A DNA stretch of 64,000 bases from assembly GCF_018614975.1 (NCBI RefSeq), contig NZ_JAGGNR010000011.1, positions 248,001-312,000 on the forward strand, in the 5' to 3' direction. The DNA is from Paenibacillus polymyxa (GTDB lineage Bacteria; Bacillota; Bacilli; Paenibacillales; Paenibacillaceae). This document shows positions 32,448 through 41,876 of this stretch, piece after piece. The position numbers were made by a program, and so were the translations under genes. Numbering within the stretch: position 1 is the first letter of the stretch; every line of letters starts with the position of its first letter. The notes beneath the pieces are model-generated. The model had not been told where the DNA came from. It searched no databases and saw nothing but the letters and a program-made list of their open reading frames with translations.

Positions 32448-33617
32448 ATGAGTTTACGCTATTTAACCGCAGGGGAGACGCACGGACCCCAATTGACCGC
32501 TATTATTGAAGGATTGCCAAGTAATTTGACAATTGATTTTGAAGAACTGAATTTCCAGCTTCACCGCCGCCAAAAGGGATATGGTCGTGGACGCCGGATG
32601 CAGATCGAGAAGGATCAGGCGAATTTCGTTGGTGGTATCCGTCACGGATATACAACAGGTGCTCCGGTAGCGCTGGTTGTTCAAAATAACGACTGGAAAC
32701 ATTGGCAGAATATTATGAATATTGAGCCGATTGAAGGCAGCGACGAAGAGAAACGTCGCGTTCATCGTCCACGTCCCGGACACGCTGATCTGAACGGTGG
32801 ACTCAAGTATAATCTTAAAGACTTGCGTAACGTACTGGAGCGCTCCAGTGCACGTGAGACAACGGTACGTGTGGCATGTGGTGCCATTGCACGTCAATTC
32901 CTGGCTGAATTCGGAATCAAGGTAGCTGGACGTGTACTTCGTATTGGAGAGATCGAAGCTCCGTATCAGGACCTTCCGATTGATGAACTGATCGCAGTGA
33001 CAGAAGCTTCCTCTGTACGTGTCACGGATGCTGAGACAGAGAAGAAGATGGAAGCCTACATCGACCAGATTAAACAAGAAGGCGATTCCATCGGAGGAAT
33101 CGTGGAATGTATCGTTGAAGGCGTACCTATTGGTCTTGGTAGTTATGTTCAATACGATCGCAAGCTGGATGCACGAATCGCTCAAGGCGTAATGTCCATT
33201 AATGCATTCAAAGGCGTAGAGATTGGTATCGGATTCGAAGCAGGAGTCATTCGGGGATCACAGGTGCATGATGAAATCATGCATACGGATGAGCGCGGCT
33301 ACCACCGGGCAACCAACCGTCTGGGTGGATTCGAGGGTGGTATGACAAACGGTATGCCAGTAGTTGTACGTGGTGTAATGAAGCCGATCCCAACGTTGTA
33401 TAAGCCACTGCAAAGTGTTGATATTGATACAAAAGAAGCATTTACAGCTCAGGTGGAGCGCTCGGACGCTTGTGCTGTACCCGCAGCGAGTGTGGTTATG
33501 GAGCATGTTGTAGCGTGGGAAATTGCCAAAGCATTCCTGGAGAAATTCGGCGGGGATTCCATGGAAGAGATCCGTGCCAATGTTGCTAGTTATAACGCTC
33601 AACTGGAGAGTTACTAA
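32448..33617 (+). CDS. aroC: Chorismate synthase
   Basis: This enzyme converts EPSP to chorismate with reduced FMN as cofactor (named aroF in B. subtilis). The 389-residue protein has the family signatures [16 protein letters not shown] near 8-23, [16 protein letters not shown] near 105, and [17 protein letters not shown] near 340. ATG 32448 follows AAAGGGGGAACG. It is the first gene of the aro block and is followed by aroB after 1 nt. Confidence 0.97.
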   Translation: MSLRYLTAGETHGPQLTAIIEGLPSNLTIDFEELNFQLHRRQKGYGRGRRMQIEKDQANFVGGIRHGYTTGAPVALVVQNNDWKHWQNIMNIEPIEGSDEEKRRVHRPRPGHADLNGGLKYNLKDLRNVLERSSARETTVRVACGAIARQFLAEFGIKVAGRVLRIGEIEAPYQDLPIDELIAVTEASSVRVTDAETEKKMEAYIDQIKQEGDSIGGIVECIVEGVPIGLGSYVQYDRKLDARIAQGVMSINAFKGVEIGIGFEAGVIRGSQVHDEIMHTDERGYHRATNRLGGFEGGMTNGMPVVVRGVMKPIPTLYKPLQSVDIDTKEAFTAQVERSDACAVPAASVVMEHVVAWEIAKAFLEKFGGDSMEEIRANVASYNAQLESY

Positions 33618-33618
33618 T

Positions 33619-34713
33619 ATGCGTCAGCTGACGGTACAGTTGGAGGAACGCTCATATCCGATTCTGATTGGTAGCGGCCTATTGGCACAAGCCCCTCAAT
33701 ATTTTGAGCAATATGGCTTGACCAAAAAAAGTCCGCTACTCATCATTACAGATGAAAATGTGGCTCCCAAATACTTGTCAGGTTTGGAGCAAACGCTGCG
33801 TACGGCTGGTTATACCGTCGTATCGGCGGTTGTGCCCTCTGGTGAAACATCGAAATCCCTTTCGGTGTACCAGGATATGATGACCGTTGCGATCGAAGGT
33901 AAACTGGATCGTAGTTCTGCGATTCTGGCCCTAGGTGGTGGTGTCGTAGGTGATCTGGCTGGTTTTGTTGCCGCTACATATATGCGAGGAATCAAGTTTG
34001 TTCAAGTACCTACAACGATTTTGGCGCATGACAGCAGTGTAGGCGGCAAGGTGGCTGTCAATCATCCGCTGGCTAAAAATATGATTGGTGCATTCCACCA
34101 GCCCGAACTTGTACTCTACGATGTGGACACACTTCAATCCTTACCGCCACGAGATGTTTCGGCAGGGTTGTCAGAGATGCTGAAGCACGGACTGATCCGT
34201 GATGAGGCTTTTGCACATTGGTGTGAGGAGCATGCGGAAGAGTTGCTTGCGCTTAATCCGGAAGCATTGGGATACGGCTTGGAGCGCGGGTGTGGTATTA
34301 AGGCAGAGATTGTATCCAGAGACGAACGGGAAAATGGAGAACGTGCGTTGTTGAACCTTGGACATACAATTGGTCATGCCATTGAAGCGATTGCTGGTTA
34401 TGGAGAATTCCTGCACGGAGAAGCGATCTCGATCGGTATGGCTGGATCAGCATTGCTTGGTGAGAAGCTTGGTGCGCCAGCAGGGCTCTATGAAGATACG
34501 GTCCGCATGTTGCGTTCACTTCGCCTTCCAACAACGATGCCTGCGCATCTGGACACGGATGCATTAATGGAAGCGATGATGCATGACAAAAAGTTCCGTG
34601 AAGGTCATATGGTGTTCATCATTCCTGATCGGATTGGGGCTGCAAGAATTGTGAAGGACGTACCTGTGTCGGCAGTTCGGGACGTCATTGAAATGCTCAG
34701 GAAGGGAGAATAA
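33619..34713 (+). CDS. aroB: 3-dehydroquinate synthase
   Basis: AroB forms 3-dehydroquinate from DAHP, the second step of the shikimate pathway, with NAD and a divalent metal. The 364-residue protein shows LALGGGVVGDLAGFVAATYMRG near 95-116 (quoted in part), the metal ligands in FHQPELVLYD-LKHGLIRD, and NLGHTIGHAIE near 243. GGAG at 33605-33608 precedes the ATG. It is in one operon with aroC and aroH. Confidence 0.97.
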   Translation: MRQLTVQLEERSYPILIGSGLLAQAPQYFEQYGLTKKSPLLIITDENVAPKYLSGLEQTLRTAGYTVVSAVVPSGETSKSLSVYQDMMTVAIEGKLDRSSAILALGGGVVGDLAGFVAATYMRGIKFVQVPTTILAHDSSVGGKVAVNHPLAKNMIGAFHQPELVLYDVDTLQSLPPRDVSAGLSEMLKHGLIRDEAFAHWCEEHAEELLALNPEALGYGLERGCGIKAEIVSRDERENGERALLNLGHTIGHAIEAIAGYGEFLHGEAISIGMAGSALLGEKLGAPAGLYEDTVRMLRSLRLPTTMPAHLDTDALMEAMMHDKKFREGHMVFIIPDRIGAARIVKDVPVSAVRDVIEMLRKGE

Positions 34714-34719
34714 CAGGCA

Positions 34720-35097
34720 ATGGTCACACGGGGAATTCGCGGAGCTACAACAGTTACGCAGAACAACGAAGAACAGATTTTGAAGGAAACGGCTGTATTG
34801 TTGCAGGAGATCGTGGATCGCAATGAGATCCAACCGGAAGATATCTGCAGTGTGTGGATAACGTTAACTGGGGATCTGGATGCTGCTTTCCCGGCAAAAG
34901 CTATTCGCCAACTGGATGGCTGGGAACTTGTACCACTTATGTGTGCACTGGAGGTTCCTGTTAAAGGTGCCTTGGCACAGTGCATTCGTTTCATGGTGCA
35001 TGTCAATACGAATAAAGCTCAGAATGAAATCAACCATGTGTATCTGAACGGTGCACAGGCATTACGTCCGGATTTGGCAGCACCTTCCGGCTCTTAA
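34720..35097 (+). CDS. aroH: Chorismate mutase AroH
   Basis: AroH rearranges chorismate to prephenate at the branch toward Phe and Tyr. The 125-residue protein is the trimeric, monofunctional Bacillus type. The active-site Arg is in RGIRGATT, the Glu in MCALEVPVKGAL, the second Arg in CIRFMVHVNT, and Tyr in NHVYLNGAQ. GGGAGAA precedes ATG 34720. It is the last gene before the trp leader. Confidence 0.95.
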   Translation: MVTRGIRGATTVTQNNEEQILKETAVLLQEIVDRNEIQPEDICSVWITLTGDLDAAFPAKAIRQLDGWELVPLMCALEVPVKGALAQCIRFMVHVNTNKAQNEINHVYLNGAQALRPDLAAPSGS

Positions 35098-35105
35098 GTG
35101 GTGGG

Positions 35106-35134
35106 TTGTCAAACCGATCATAATGATGTATAGT
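35106..35134 (+). promoter_or_regulatory. Sigma-A promoter of the trp operon
   Basis: TTGTCA (35106-35111), a 17-nt spacer, TATAGT (35129-35134). The start point near 35141 is 5 nt before the first TRAP triplet. Read-through from aroC-aroB-aroH is also possible. Confidence 0.75.
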
Positions 35135-35145
35135 GAGAACCAGTT

Positions 35146-35200
35146 GAGTAGAGTAGAGATTGAGCTGAGAGCAGCTGAGCTAGTGGAGTATATAGCAGAG
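35146..35200 (+). promoter_or_regulatory. TRAP binding site in the trp leader
   Basis: Eleven NAG triplets begin at 35146, 51, 56, 62, 67, 72, 77, 81, 86, 93 and 98. Eight are GAG, two TAG and one CAG, and they are mostly separated by 2 nt. This is the 5-nt period expected for wrapping RNA around the 11-subunit TRAP ring. Extra overlapping TAG/GAG triplets occur at 35149-35158. Confidence 0.85.
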
Positions 35201-35523
35201 TCCAGTGGGTGGTAACCGGGGCAACAGAAACCGGTCAACTGATTCACGGTACGTCGTGCTACGGAATACGTAACAGGAACAGGGAAAACAAACGTGTCAT
35301 AGGACATCTTGTTTTGATATATTTTGGTACAAACACAATCAATGCACCCTCCTATATTTTACGAAATATTGGAGTGAGTAGTTGAAGTGTTATAACTGAA
35401 CTATTTTCCCGAATTGGATGATGTGAGATGCATCAATTCAGCGACCTGTGAATAATCCGAGAGCGAAGTATAGGGACTTGTTATTTATGAAACATCACCC
35501 TGTTAAATACAGCTTATAACCAA
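35201..35523 (+). promoter_or_regulatory. Structured trp leader RNA between the TRAP site and the terminator
   Basis: The unusually long leader holds at least three hairpins. The first is AAACAA/TTGTTT with inner GTGTC/GACAT (about 35289-35318). The second is CTCC-ATATTT/AAATAT-GGAG (about 35349-35374). The third is GAATTG/CAATTC with inner ATG/CAT (about 35414-35442). No Trp-rich leader peptide is present. Confidence 0.5.
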
Positions 35524-35551
35524 ACCTCTACCTGATGGTAGAGGTTTTTTT
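35524..35551 (+). terminator. Attenuator terminator of the trp operon
   Basis: ACCTCTACC (35524-35532), TGAT, GGTAGAGGT (35537-35545), then TTTTTT. Its 5' arm CTCTAC (35526-35531) is complementary to GTAGAG within the TRAP triplets (35148-35153 and 35153-35158), which could act as the antiterminator. Confidence 0.85.
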
Positions 35552-35598
35552 GTACATATACCCTTTTCTTCTACCTAAATCTGAAAGGACGTGATCTG

Positions 35599-37167
35599 AT
35601 GATAACGCCAAACGTTAATCAAGTACTGAAAATGTCGAATGAGTATAATCTGATTCCGGTAGTCAAACGGATTCTGGCAGATATGGAGACACCGATTCGA
35701 ATATTCCGCCGTTATGCTGACAACGACCGGGCATTCCTGCTGGAAAGTGTAGAGGGGGGGATCCAATGGGCGAGATACTCGTTCATCGGTACAGATCCGT
35801 TCCTGATGATTTCGGCGAAGAAGGGCCGGATCGTTGTAGAAGAAGCAGGGAAAACTCGTGAATTGCCAGGCAAACCGATTGAAGAACTGAAAGCACTGCT
35901 GCGTAAGTATCGCAGCCCAAAAGATGATGAACTGCCACCATTCACAGGTGGGGCAATTGGTTTCTTCGGATATGATCTGCTGTCCTATTATGAGAAGCTT
36001 CCAGCCCATGCGCTGGATGACCTGAACATGGATGACATTCGCTTTATGTTCTGTGACCAGATTATCGTGTTTGACCATGTGAAGCAGCAGATGCTGCTCG
36101 TCGGGAATGTACACGTCAAGGACGGTGCAACGGATGACGAGATACGGCAAGCGTATGCAGTGACTTCGGAGAAGCTGGAGCAGGCCGCAGAACGTTTGCA
36201 GCAGCAAGGACCAGGGGAGAACCTGAATCCGCGTTCTATTCCGGGAGACGTGGAACTGGGGGATATTCGCTCCAACCTCACGAAGGAGCAATTTATCGGC
36301 AATGTGGAGCAAGCGAAAGATTATATTCGCGCAGGTGATATTTTTCAAGTGGTATTATCCCAGCGTTTCCACATTGATACGGAGGTTTCTCCGCTTCACG
36401 TGTATCGTGTGCTTCGGACTCTGAATCCATCGCCTTATATGTACTACCTCAAAATGGATGATGAGATTATCGTGGGTACTTCGCCTGAAGCGCTGGTCAA
36501 GGTGGACGGGAATCGTGTGGAGACACGTCCGATTGCAGGCACACGTCCAAGGGGAGCTACTGAAGCGGAAGATCGTGCACTCGCTGCTGATCTGCTCCAG
36601 GATGAGAAGGAACGCGCGGAGCATCTGATGCTGGTTGATCTGGGCCGTAACGATCTGGGCCGGGTATCCAGCTTTGGCAGTGTGAAGTGTGACATGTTCA
36701 TGGAGATTGAACGGTATTCTCACGTGATGCACATGGTATCCAACGTTACAGGCGAGCTTAGAGAAGACAAGGATTTCTTCGATGCGTTCCTCTCGTGCTT
36801 GCCAGCAGGTACCGTATCCGGTGCACCGAAACTGCGTGCAATGGAGATTATCGCGGAACTGGAGAAAGAGGCACGTGGTGCCTATGCAGGAGCAATCGGA
36901 TACCTTGGTTTCTCGGGTAACATGGACTCCTGTATTACAATTCGTACGATTATTTTCAAAAAAGGAAAAGCATATGTACAGGCCGGAGCGGGAATCGTAT
37001 GGGATTCTGTGCCTGAGAATGAATATGAGGAAACGGTTAACAAAGCTAAAGCATTGCTCAAGGCGATTCGAACAGCAGAAGCGATGTTTCCTGCCAAAGA
37101 AAAGGACAGCACGTTGAGACTGGCGAATGCAGACTACTTTGTCACACCAGCGGCCGCTAAGAACTGA
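35599..37167 (+). CDS. trpE: Anthranilate synthase component I
   Basis: TrpE makes anthranilate from chorismate with ammonia supplied by a glutamine amidotransferase subunit. The 522-residue protein has the LLES segment for Trp feedback near residue 50, and the catalytic chorismate-binding core with IRAGDIFQVVLSQRF, ETRPIAGTRPRG, LVDLGRNDLGRV and GAPKLRAMEII. GAAAGGACGTG precedes ATG 35599. trpG is absent from the operon; as in B. subtilis the amidotransferase is probably shared with folate synthesis and encoded elsewhere. Control is by TRAP attenuation. Confidence 0.97.
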   Translation: MITPNVNQVLKMSNEYNLIPVVKRILADMETPIRIFRRYADNDRAFLLESVEGGIQWARYSFIGTDPFLMISAKKGRIVVEEAGKTRELPGKPIEELKALLRKYRSPKDDELPPFTGGAIGFFGYDLLSYYEKLPAHALDDLNMDDIRFMFCDQIIVFDHVKQQMLLVGNVHVKDGATDDEIRQAYAVTSEKLEQAAERLQQQGPGENLNPRSIPGDVELGDIRSNLTKEQFIGNVEQAKDYIRAGDIFQVVLSQRFHIDTEVSPLHVYRVLRTLNPSPYMYYLKMDDEIIVGTSPEALVKVDGNRVETRPIAGTRPRGATEAEDRALAADLLQDEKERAEHLMLVDLGRNDLGRVSSFGSVKCDMFMEIERYSHVMHMVSNVTGELREDKDFFDAFLSCLPAGTVSGAPKLRAMEIIAELEKEARGAYAGAIGYLGFSGNMDSCITIRTIIFKKGKAYVQAGAGIVWDSVPENEYEETVNKAKALLKAIRTAEAMFPAKEKDSTLRLANADYFVTPAAAKN

Positions 37168-37184
37168 GAGAGGAGAGACAGGAG

Positions 37185-38276
37185 ATGAACATAAACCCGA
37201 TAATAAATGAGAACCCTGTAACCCCGATTGCTGAGATTAATCGCGAGGATGGCATGAAGAATGGTTTGGCAAAGATTTTGGAGGGCAGCCATCTGGAGCA
37301 AGCCGAAGCACGAGATTTGATGTACTCGATTATGAGAGGTGAGGCAACGCCGGCTCAAATCGGAGGTTTGCTGATGGCGCTGCGGATGAAGGGGGAAACA
37401 GTGGATGAGATCACCGGTTTTGCGGAAGCCATGCGTGGTCAGGGCGGACGGATTCTAACGGATGGCAGCGGCTTGCTGGACACGTGTGGAACAGGTGGAT
37501 CGGGTATTCACAAATTCAACATTTCCACAGCATCCGCGATCATTGCTTCGGCCGTCTCGGTTCGGGTTGCCAAACATGGCAACCGTTCAGCTTCAGGCAG
37601 AGCGGGAAGTGCAGATGTATTAGAGGCCCTCGGTGTAAATATCCATCTGAACGGGGAGCAGGCTAGACAATGTCTGGATGATATCGGAATCTGCTTCTGT
37701 TTTGCCCAGGTATATCACCCTTCCATGCGACATGCGGCAGGACCAAGAAAGGAGCTGGGTGTTCGGACCATTTTCAATATGCTGGGACCATTAACCAATC
37801 CTGCGGGAGCAGATCGCCAATTGCTTGGTCTGTATGATCGTTCCCGGACGCCGATGATTGCTGAAGTATTGAATCGTCTTGGTCTCAAAAGAGCGTTGGT
37901 TGTGGCCAGCTATGATGGTCTGGATGAAATCAGTATCTCGGCACCAACTCAGGTATCTGAACTTCGCAATGGTGAAGTGCACACCTATGATATTGATCCA
38001 CGTGATATGGGCTTGTCTCTGCATCCGCTCGAAGCGGTGCTTGGAGGAGATGCAGCACAGAATGCCGAAATTATTAAGAGGATCTTCCAGGGTGAGCAGA
38101 GTGCCTACCGTGATGTCGTTCTGTTGAACGCCGGAGCGTGCATCTATGTATCCGGTCTTGCGGATAGCATTGCTGAAGGGGTAACACTTGCCGCAGAAGC
38201 GGTAGATTCGGGCAAAGCTGCCGGGAAACTTGAACAGTTAATTCATACAACGGAGGCGTACAGTCATGTATCTTGA
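37185..38276 (+). CDS. trpD: Anthranilate phosphoribosyltransferase
   Basis: TrpD joins anthranilate and PRPP to phosphoribosylanthranilate. The 363-residue protein has the PRPP site GLLDTCGTGGSG near 94-105, HGNRSASGRAGSADVLEALG near 127-146, and RTIFNMLGPLTNPA near 189. The N-terminal ~25 residues exceed the usual family start; an internal ATG at codon 24 (GMKNGLAKIL) would give the common length. AGGAG precedes ATG 37185. It overlaps trpC by 11 nt. Confidence 0.97.
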   Translation: MNINPIINENPVTPIAEINREDGMKNGLAKILEGSHLEQAEARDLMYSIMRGEATPAQIGGLLMALRMKGETVDEITGFAEAMRGQGGRILTDGSGLLDTCGTGGSGIHKFNISTASAIIASAVSVRVAKHGNRSASGRAGSADVLEALGVNIHLNGEQARQCLDDIGICFCFAQVYHPSMRHAAGPRKELGVRTIFNMLGPLTNPAGADRQLLGLYDRSRTPMIAEVLNRLGLKRALVVASYDGLDEISISAPTQVSELRNGEVHTYDIDPRDMGLSLHPLEAVLGGDAAQNAEIIKRIFQGEQSAYRDVVLLNAGACIYVSGLADSIAEGVTLAAEAVDSGKAAGKLEQLIHTTEAYSHVS

Positions 38277-39054
38277 TCGAATCGTTGCAACCAAACATAA
38301 AGAAGTTGAAGTTCTGGCACAAACATTTAACATGGATGAAGCTATCCAACAAATCGAACAACTACCCGCAACACGTGGGTTTGAACAAGCACTATCGAGC
38401 GGACGCAATCGCAAACTCGGCCTTATTGCTGAAGTGAAGAAGGCTTCGCCATCTAAAGGATTGATCCGTCCTGATTTTCATCCGGTAGAGATTGCTGCTG
38501 CTTATGAGCGAGCGGGTGCAGATTGCATCTCTGTATTAACGGATGTATCGTATTTTCAAGGGAGCAACGAGTACTTGCAGGCGATCCATAGGGCGGTGAA
38601 CATTCCGCTATTACGCAAGGATTTTATTATAGATGAACGACAAATTGCCGAGGCAAGATTACTGGGTGCGGATGCGATACTGCTGATTGCCAGCATTCTG
38701 ACACCTGAACAGATTCGTCAATATCTGGAATTCGCCAAAAGTTTGGGGCTGGATGCCTTGATTGAAGTCCACGATCGAACAGAACTGGAGCAAGTATTGG
38801 AGATCCCGCAGGCAACACTAGTGGGCATCAATAATCGTAATTTGAAAACATTCGAAACCAGTCTGAACACGACACTGGATTTGATGGAATTGATTCCAAG
38901 TGGCGTTACCTTGATTAGCGAAAGTGGTATTGACGGGCCAGAATCAATAGTACCTCTGATCCAGGCCGGTGTTCATGGTATTCTCGTAGGTGAGCATCTC
39001 ATGCGCAAGGATGATGTCGAGGCGGCTGTATATGATCTGATGGGAACCAAATGA
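38266..39054 (+). CDS. trpC: Indole-3-glycerol-phosphate synthase
   Basis: TrpC closes the indole ring to give indole-3-glycerol phosphate. The 262-residue TIM barrel has the signature AEVKKASPSKGLIRPDF near 53-69, the catalytic Lys in LRKDFIID near 115, VGINNRNLKTF near 185, and ISESGIDGPE near 214. GGAGG lies within the end of trpD, 8 nt before the ATG. It overlaps trpF by ATGA. Confidence 0.97.
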   Translation: MYLDRIVATKHKEVEVLAQTFNMDEAIQQIEQLPATRGFEQALSSGRNRKLGLIAEVKKASPSKGLIRPDFHPVEIAAAYERAGADCISVLTDVSYFQGSNEYLQAIHRAVNIPLLRKDFIIDERQIAEARLLGADAILLIASILTPEQIRQYLEFAKSLGLDALIEVHDRTELEQVLEIPQATLVGINNRNLKTFETSLNTTLDLMELIPSGVTLISESGIDGPESIVPLIQAGVHGILVGEHLMRKDDVEAAVYDLMGTK

Positions 39055-39791
39055 TGAATACTTCCATACACGATGGCACAGGCGACAGTATGTCAGAACT
39101 GAGAAACCCGCTGCCAGCGGCCGTAAAAATATGTGGACTTCAGGACGTTGAAGTGCTAAAATCGATGATAAACTTGCCTGTGGATTACATTGGTGTTGTT
39201 TTTGCCAAATCACGCCGCCGAATCGAACCCGAGCGGGCTGCTGCATTAAGAACGGTGTTGTTCGAATGGTCGGCCTATGATCGACCGAAGCTTGCGGGTG
39301 TATTTGTGAATCCTACGCTGGAAGAGCTGGAGCATATTATGATGTTAGCTCAACTGGATGTTATTCAACTGCATGGACAGGAGACTGCGGAATTTTGCCA
39401 GCAGGTGAAGCAGAGGTGGAATGCTAAAGTGTTCAAAGTTTTTTCTTTTCCCAAAGATGAAACGGGACCGGAAGCTGATGATGCAGCCATAAGGGCTCTT
39501 GATACTTACGATAAATTCGTGGATGCGATATTGCTTGATACCCATGATCCTCTATATGGAGGGGGCTCTGGGAAAACGTTTGCCTGGGAGCGAATTCCTG
39601 TCTATGCTGAATGGGCGAAAAGTCGCGAAATTGCCCTGTTTGTTGCAGGAGGTTTGCAGCCGGACAATGTACAAGAACTAATACAGACATATGCACCTTT
39701 CGGCGTCGATGTATCCAGCGGCGTTGAGACTGAAGGTGTGAAGGATATTGCCAAAATTACAGCATTCGTAGAAAGGGTGAAGCAGGCATGA
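39051..39791 (+). CDS. trpF: Phosphoribosylanthranilate isomerase
   Basis: TrpF performs the Amadori rearrangement of phosphoribosylanthranilate to CdRP. The 246-residue TIM barrel has the catalytic Cys in VKICGLQD near 26-33, [14 protein letters not shown] near 46, and [14 protein letters not shown] near 222. The start ATG overlaps the trpC stop. A later ATG at 39090 would remove 13 residues that are extra to the family. It overlaps trpB by ATGA. Confidence 0.95.
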   Translation: MMNTSIHDGTGDSMSELRNPLPAAVKICGLQDVEVLKSMINLPVDYIGVVFAKSRRRIEPERAAALRTVLFEWSAYDRPKLAGVFVNPTLEELEHIMMLAQLDVIQLHGQETAEFCQQVKQRWNAKVFKVFSFPKDETGPEADDAAIRALDTYDKFVDAILLDTHDPLYGGGSGKTFAWERIPVYAEWAKSREIALFVAGGLQPDNVQELIQTYAPFGVDVSSGVETEGVKDIAKITAFVERVKQA

Positions 39792-40987
39792 CACATCAAT
39801 TGCCGGATCAACACGGGCGTTTCGGTCACTTCGGAGGCCGCTTTGTACCTGAGACATTAATGAACGCACTTATTGAGTTGGAGGAGGCATATAGCCACTT
39901 CTCTGAAGATGAGGAATTCAACAAGGAACTGAACTATCTGCTGAGTGAGTACTCTGGACGTGAAACGCCATTGTATCATGCAGAGCAATTGTCACGCCGA
40001 TTGGGCGGACCGAAAATTTATCTGAAACGTGAAGATCTCAATCATACAGGTGCGCACAAAATTAATAACGCCATTGGACAAGGTTTGCTTGCCAAACGGA
40101 TGGGCAAAAAGAAAGTTATTGCCGAAACAGGTGCAGGTCAACATGGCGTTGCAACGGCAACAGTAGCCGCATTGCTTGGACTGGAATGCAAAGTATTTAT
40201 GGGCGAAGAAGATACAGAGCGTCAGCAGTTAAACGTATTTCGGATGAAGCTGCTCGGAGCAGAAGTAATTCCGGTGACGTCCGGAACACGGACACTGAAG
40301 GATGCTGGTAATGAAGCGCTTCGTTACTGGGTCAGCAATGTGGAGGATACGTTTTATGTGCTCGGATCAGTGGTTGGTCCTCATCCATATCCGATGATGG
40401 TGCGGAATTTCCAACGTGTAATCGGTGATGAGACCCGTCGTCAGATTCAGGAGATCGAAGGGCGTTTGCCGGATGTAATTGTAGCAGCTGTTGGTGGAGG
40501 AAGTAATGCGATCGGGATGTTCTATCCATTTATCGGTGATCAGGATGTGAAGCTTGTTGGTGTTGAAGCCGCAGGCAAAGGGGTCGATACCGAGTATCAT
40601 GCGGCGACGATGACCAAAGGTACGCATGGTGTATTCCAGGGATCTATGAGTTACCTGTTGCAGGATGAGTATGGACAGGTTCAGCCAGCGCATTCCATCT
40701 CGGCCGGACTTGATTATCCGGGTGTTGGTCCGGAGCATTCCTATCTCAAGGATATTGAACGGGCAAAATATGTACCGATCACGGATCAGGAAGCACTGGA
40801 TGCCCTGCAATTGCTATGTCGGACAGAAGGAATCATTCCTGCTCTGGAGTCTGCACATGCGGTTGCCCAAGTTGTCAAACTGGCGCCTGAACTCACAGCA
40901 GATGATATTGTAGTTATTTGTCTGTCGGGACGTGGAGACAAGGACGTTGAATCGATTATGAAATACACGGGAGGCGACTTGGGATGA
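39788..40987 (+). CDS. trpB: Tryptophan synthase beta chain
   Basis: TrpB condenses indole and serine to tryptophan with pyridoxal phosphate. The 399-residue protein has the N-terminal [16 protein letters not shown], the PLP Lys in [15 protein letters not shown] near 90, [14 protein letters not shown] near 115, and the phosphate loop [14 protein letters not shown] near 236. The start overlaps the trpF stop and the end overlaps the trpA start, so the alpha and beta subunits are translationally coupled. Confidence 0.98.
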   Translation: MTHQLPDQHGRFGHFGGRFVPETLMNALIELEEAYSHFSEDEEFNKELNYLLSEYSGRETPLYHAEQLSRRLGGPKIYLKREDLNHTGAHKINNAIGQGLLAKRMGKKKVIAETGAGQHGVATATVAALLGLECKVFMGEEDTERQQLNVFRMKLLGAEVIPVTSGTRTLKDAGNEALRYWVSNVEDTFYVLGSVVGPHPYPMMVRNFQRVIGDETRRQIQEIEGRLPDVIVAAVGGGSNAIGMFYPFIGDQDVKLVGVEAAGKGVDTEYHAATMTKGTHGVFQGSMSYLLQDEYGQVQPAHSISAGLDYPGVGPEHSYLKDIERAKYVPITDQEALDALQLLCRTEGIIPALESAHAVAQVVKLAPELTADDIVVICLSGRGDKDVESIMKYTGGDLG

Positions 40988-41790
40988 ATCTGATGGACCA
41001 GACCTTCCAGCAATTGAAGCAACAGAATCGCACGGCACTTATTCCATTCTTAACCGTGGGAGACCCGGATGTGGATACAACGATTGATATCATCAAGGAG
41101 CTTGAACAGGCTGGAGCGGATATTTTGGAACTGGGTGTTCCCTATTCGGATCCGCTTGCAGATGGCCCAGTCATTCAGCGTGCTTCCGAACGTGCGCTCA
41201 AAAGCCAGATTACCATTCGTACTGTTATGGAAACCGCAGCAAAAGCTCGTAAGGCAGGTGTGAAACTGCCGTTTGTACTGTTCACCTATTATAATCCGGT
41301 ATTGCAGACAGGACTGGATGTATTCTTTGATGAATTGGTCAAACACGATATTAGTGGCATGATCATTCCGGACCTGCCAATTGAGGAAGCGGAAGAGATG
41401 CGACAACGTGCAAATCGTGCTGGTGTGCATCTGGTGCCGCTTGTTGCACCTACATCTAATGCTCGGATTGAGCGGATTGTAACGGGAGCGAGTGGCTTTA
41501 TCTACTGTGTATCTTCCCTTGGGGTAACCGGAGAGAGAGCTTCTTTCTTTGATGGCGTAGAGAGCTTCATTGAGACGGTGAAAAGTCTGACAGACCTCCC
41601 TGTTGCGGTAGGTTTTGGTATCTCCAGTCATGAGCAGGTGGCACATTTCTCCCGCATCTGCGATGGTGTTGTTGTAGGTAGTGCCATTGTTCGTCAGGTG
41701 GAAGATGCGATTCCTCTGCTTGAAAATCCGGATACGCGTGCAGCGGGACTGTTGCAAATTCGTAACTTTGTGGCACAATTAAAGGGATAG
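40984..41790 (+). CDS. trpA: Tryptophan synthase alpha chain
   Basis: TrpA cleaves indole-3-glycerol phosphate to indole, which passes through a tunnel to TrpB. The 268-residue TIM barrel has the catalytic Glu in [19 protein letters not shown] near 47-65, the second acidic residue in DLPIEEA near 131, and [13 protein letters not shown] near 211. It ends the trpEDCFBA gene set and is followed by a hairpin. Confidence 0.98.
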   Translation: MNLMDQTFQQLKQQNRTALIPFLTVGDPDVDTTIDIIKELEQAGADILELGVPYSDPLADGPVIQRASERALKSQITIRTVMETAAKARKAGVKLPFVLFTYYNPVLQTGLDVFFDELVKHDISGMIIPDLPIEEAEEMRQRANRAGVHLVPLVAPTSNARIERIVTGASGFIYCVSSLGVTGERASFFDGVESFIETVKSLTDLPVAVGFGISSHEQVAHFSRICDGVVVGSAIVRQVEDAIPLLENPDTRAAGLLQIRNFVAQLKG

Positions 41791-41791
41791 G

Positions 41792-41814
41792 GATGTCCTG
41801 AAAGGACATCTTTT
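41792..41814 (+). terminator. Hairpin after trpA
   Basis: GATGTCC (41792-41798), TGAAA, GGACATC (41804-41810), TTTT. The short U-run suggests a weak terminator that may let part of the transcripts continue into hisC-tyrA. Confidence 0.6.
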
Positions 41815-41876
41815 GGACACGTGAGGTGCACGCTGATTCGTGTCTGACATTATTTCAATAACAGGAGGCGGTCGGG

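Noticed and set aside
35487..35519. Short frame MKHHPVKYSL in the trp leader as attenuator peptide
   Set aside because: It has no Trp codons and no ribosome binding site at proper distance; TRAP triplets explain control better.
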